From JAAYEA01 sp012689325 (GTDB lineage Bacteria > Chloroflexota > Anaerolineae > JAAYEA01), in assembly GCA_036841525.1 (NCBI GenBank), contig DAITVZ010000094.1, forward strand, positions 1 through 13,404: a DNA stretch of 13,404 bases, in the 5' to 3' direction. The translations under genes were made by a program, and so were the position numbers. The notes beneath the pieces are model-generated. The model had not been told where the DNA came from and searched no databases. It saw nothing but the letters and a program-made list of their open reading frames with translations. This document shows positions 12,326 through 13,404 of the stretch, piece after piece (within the stretch, counting starts at the first letter, position 1; every line of letters starts with the position of its first letter).

Positions 12326-12562
12326 ATGACCCCGGAACGCATCCCCCGTCACGACGATGAGCGGCTATATCAACCCAAGATACACAGCAAGCACACACGG
12401 GCCTTGCGCCGCCTCAGCCTGGAGACCGGCGCGCCGATGACCGTGCTGGCGGATCAGGCGCTGGAGGAGTTCGTGGCACGATACCCAGGGTGTGACTCAC
12501 GAGCGCTTCCCCAGACGCGCCCCGGCTCATCCTCAGAGGTTCTGCAACAGGGCTGCGAGTAG
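12326..12562 (+). CDS. Ribbon-helix-helix-like DNA-binding protein, 78 aa
   Basis: ATG 12326 is chosen over an in-frame ATG at 12299, because the -10 box at 12313-12318 puts the transcript start at about 12326. Residues 13-46 read YQPKIHSKHTRALRRLSLE, then TGAPMTVLADQALEEFV. This is the pattern of a short beta strand, helix, turn (TGAP) and second helix found in CopG/ParD-type repressors, which bind operators as dimers. The Ser/Gln-rich tail (about 57-78; SRALPQTRPGSSSEV) is likely flexible. Such proteins often regulate plasmid copy number or toxin-antitoxin and phage genes. No toxin partner is adjacent: the next gene-like stretch is 465 bases away. The family call is from pattern only. Confidence 0.6.
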   Translation: MTPERIPRHDDERLYQPKIHSKHTRALRRLSLETGAPMTVLADQALEEFVARYPGCDSRALPQTRPGSSSEVLQQGCE

Positions 12563-12741
12563 GAGCGTGACACGGCACGGCATGACACGACGCGTGCAAG
12601 TCACTGGCAGACCAGCCCACCCGCCCATCCGGTCATCGATGCCCTACCAGGCGCTGCTGCCGGTGTATGACGTGTCGCGAGATGCGTATCAGCGCCATCG
12701 CCTGCGTTTCCCGACGAACGATGCTTTGGCATGATTTGCAT

Positions 12742-12769
12742 TTGACAATGGGTTATGGTGCGTTATACT
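12742..12769 (+). promoter_or_regulatory. Near-consensus sigma-70 promoter
   Basis: TTGACA (12742-12747), a 16-nt spacer and TATACT (12764-12769) form a strong promoter, with transcription expected from about 12776. It would give the secreted protein gene at 13028 a leader of about 250 nt, or first serve the 20-residue frame at 12791. Confidence 0.7.
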
Positions 12770-12788
12770 ACCATCAGTAGCGGGAAGC

Positions 12789-12839
12789 GTATGATGAAGA
12801 TAGCGGTTTTCTTGCGGCATGTGAATGTTGCTATCATAC
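12789..12839 (+). other. Inverted repeat in the probable leader
   Basis: GTATGAT (12789-12795) is complementary to ATCATAC (12833-12839), and the inner AGC/GCT ends extend the stem past a bulge, with a loop of about 25 nt. It lies just after the promoter and could fold in the leader RNA or bind a regulator. Support is modest. Confidence 0.3.
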
Positions 12840-12952
12840 TGAATTTGAAATAATCGTTCGTTGGAATTCTGCGGTGCCCTGTTCGCCAGAACTGTCTCGC
12901 CGAAAGCGCAGAAACCCATGCCCCGATCGCGTCAAGTCCATACGTGCACACG

Positions 12953-12994
12953 CGCCACAGCGCCGCCCAGGTTGGATGGGTGGTGGCTGTGGCG
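12953..12994 (+). terminator. GC-rich hairpin with T-rich tail in the leader
   Basis: CGCCACAGC (12953-12961) pairs with GCTGTGGCG (12986-12994). An inner stem, CCGCCCA / TGGGTGG, is separated by a small internal loop, and the terminal loop is 7 nt. The tail GTTTGGTTT follows. The tail is imperfect for an intrinsic terminator. As it ends 33 nt before the ATG at 13028, it may act as an attenuator instead. Confidence 0.4.
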
Positions 12995-13027
12995 TTTGGT
13001 TTGAGGGAGCACAAAAGGAGTTAGTAG

Positions 13028-13404
13028 ATGAAGTGCTTCAAACTGACCAGCATGTTTTTGTTCTTGTTGACCACGATAACTTTTGGTTCTGCTGCCGATT
13101 CGTTGGATGAAGCGCAAATTCGCGGTGGCTCTTGCGTCATCACTGAAGGCATATCGGAGAGAGCAAGTCTTGCTGGCGCAGTCAGCTACGAATATTCGAG
13201 TTTGAGAGATGATGTATTCTTGAGATCAGATGGATCCGCTGCCCGGTACGAAGAGTTCTCTGTTCGCAATACGGGTTTCGAGCCCATTGACAGTGAAGCC
13301 TGGTGCTTTTATTGGGGCAGAGACGCCTACAGTCATATCTTTGCCAAGGACGCAAGTGGTTACCTTGATGTGAATTACGTCGAGGATTATTCGAATGATT
13401 ACGG
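13028..13404 (+). CDS. Secreted protein, 3'-truncated by the window end
   Basis: ATG 13028 follows AAAGGAG (13014-13020) by 7 nt, and the frame is open to the window end, giving 125 residues of an unfinished protein. Residues 1-23 are a good signal peptide: basic start (K2, K5), hydrophobic core (8-20; SMFLFLLTTITFG), and a likely cut after S-A-A before D24. The mature part is acidic and aromatic-rich with two Cys (C36, C93) that could pair (GGSCVITEG and EAWCFYWGRD); the pattern suggests a beta-rich extracellular domain. I do not recognise the family. Codon use is much less GC-biased (TTG, AAA, AGA, GAT, TAT) than in all genes before 12,562. It may be chromosomal or come from another mobile element. 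Confidence 0.65.
   Translation, partial: MKCFKLTSMFLFLLTTITFGSAADSLDEAQIRGGSCVITEGISERASLAGAVSYEYSSLRDDVFLRSDGSAARYEEFSVRNTGFEPIDSEAWCFYWGRDAYSHIFAKDASGYLDVNYVEDYSNDY

Larger units (their letters stand above)
12563..13027. other. Stretch with no convincing gene; composition changes here
   Basis: Between the regulator and the secreted protein gene I find no reliable gene. Two tiny plus-strand frames exist: 12639-12734 (31 aa, begins MPYQALLPVYDVSRDAYQRH, no ribosome site) and 12791-12853 (20 aa, begins MMKIAVFLRHVNV, behind the promoter). The first 180 bases remain GC-rich and contain the direct repeat TGACACG twice. From about 12,730 the sequence is markedly more AT-rich. Promoter and hairpins are listed separately. 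Confidence 0.6.

Noticed and set aside
12639..12734. 31-residue frame MPYQALLPVYDVSRDAYQRH...
   Set aside because: No ribosome site, no recognised motif and a chance frame cannot be excluded; mentioned only in the gap entry.
12563..13027. tRNA gene as an integration site
   Set aside because: I looked for a GGTTCGAATCC-like T-arm and a cloverleaf and saw none on either strand, but a search tool would be more reliable.
12874..13110. 78-residue plus-strand frame overlapping the secreted protein
   Set aside because: It overlaps the gene that has both a good ribosome site and a signal peptide; its own sequence has no pattern.

Overview
The window is very GC-rich from its start to about position 12,560. 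That part holds a tightly packed run of plus-strand genes, most of them joined by ATGA-type overlaps or gaps of a few bases and preceded by strong GGAGG-type ribosome binding sites. No convincing minus-strand gene is seen. Codon style, two multidomain glycosyltransferase fusions, a small lytic transglycosylase and many short membrane or unknown proteins suggest an accessory island, most likely phage-like (prophage or large phage) or plasmid-borne, in a high-GC bacterium. A Chloroflexota-type host is a guess only. No capsid, terminase, portal, integrase or replication initiator is visible, so phage origin is inferred.

Layout. (1) 2-801: end of an unrecognised protein and a small unknown protein. 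(2) 773-1802: a class I methyltransferase, a two-helix membrane peptide, and a 50-residue protein that looks like the isolated C-terminal glycyl-radical tail of the anaerobic ribonucleotide reductase NrdD. (3) 1806-7898: a glycan cassette made of a CgeB-like glycosyltransferase, a polysaccharide-deacetylase-like protein, a GT2 glycosyltransferase, a glycoside-hydrolase-like barrel ending in a long coiled coil, and a GT2-GT4 fusion. (4) 7888-9003: a CxxC protein, two tiny membrane proteins and a lytic transglycosylase, which together resemble a lysis module. (5) 9000-10916: a methyltransferase-GT4 fusion. (6) 10893-10992: a tandem array of 25-bp dyad units. (7) 11003-11862: two related small proteins (DUF2292/YezD-like core) flanking a one-helix membrane protein. 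(8) 11896-12267: a CHC2 primase-type zinc-finger gene broken by an in-frame TAG. (9) 12326-12562: a ribbon-helix-helix-like regulator with its own, apparently leaderless, promoter.

From about 12,730 the base composition becomes clearly less GC-rich. A near-consensus sigma-70 promoter, a structured leader and a secreted protein cut off by the window end follow. This looks like the edge of the island, though no att site or tRNA was found.

The glycosyltransferases, methyltransferases, deacetylase-like protein and glycosidase-like protein are translationally coupled, so they probably build or remodel one glycan, on a virion protein or on the host surface. The coiled-coil glycosidase and the transglycosylase are the probable agents acting on cell-envelope carbohydrate. 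The functional links are inference; the domain calls rest on visible motifs.
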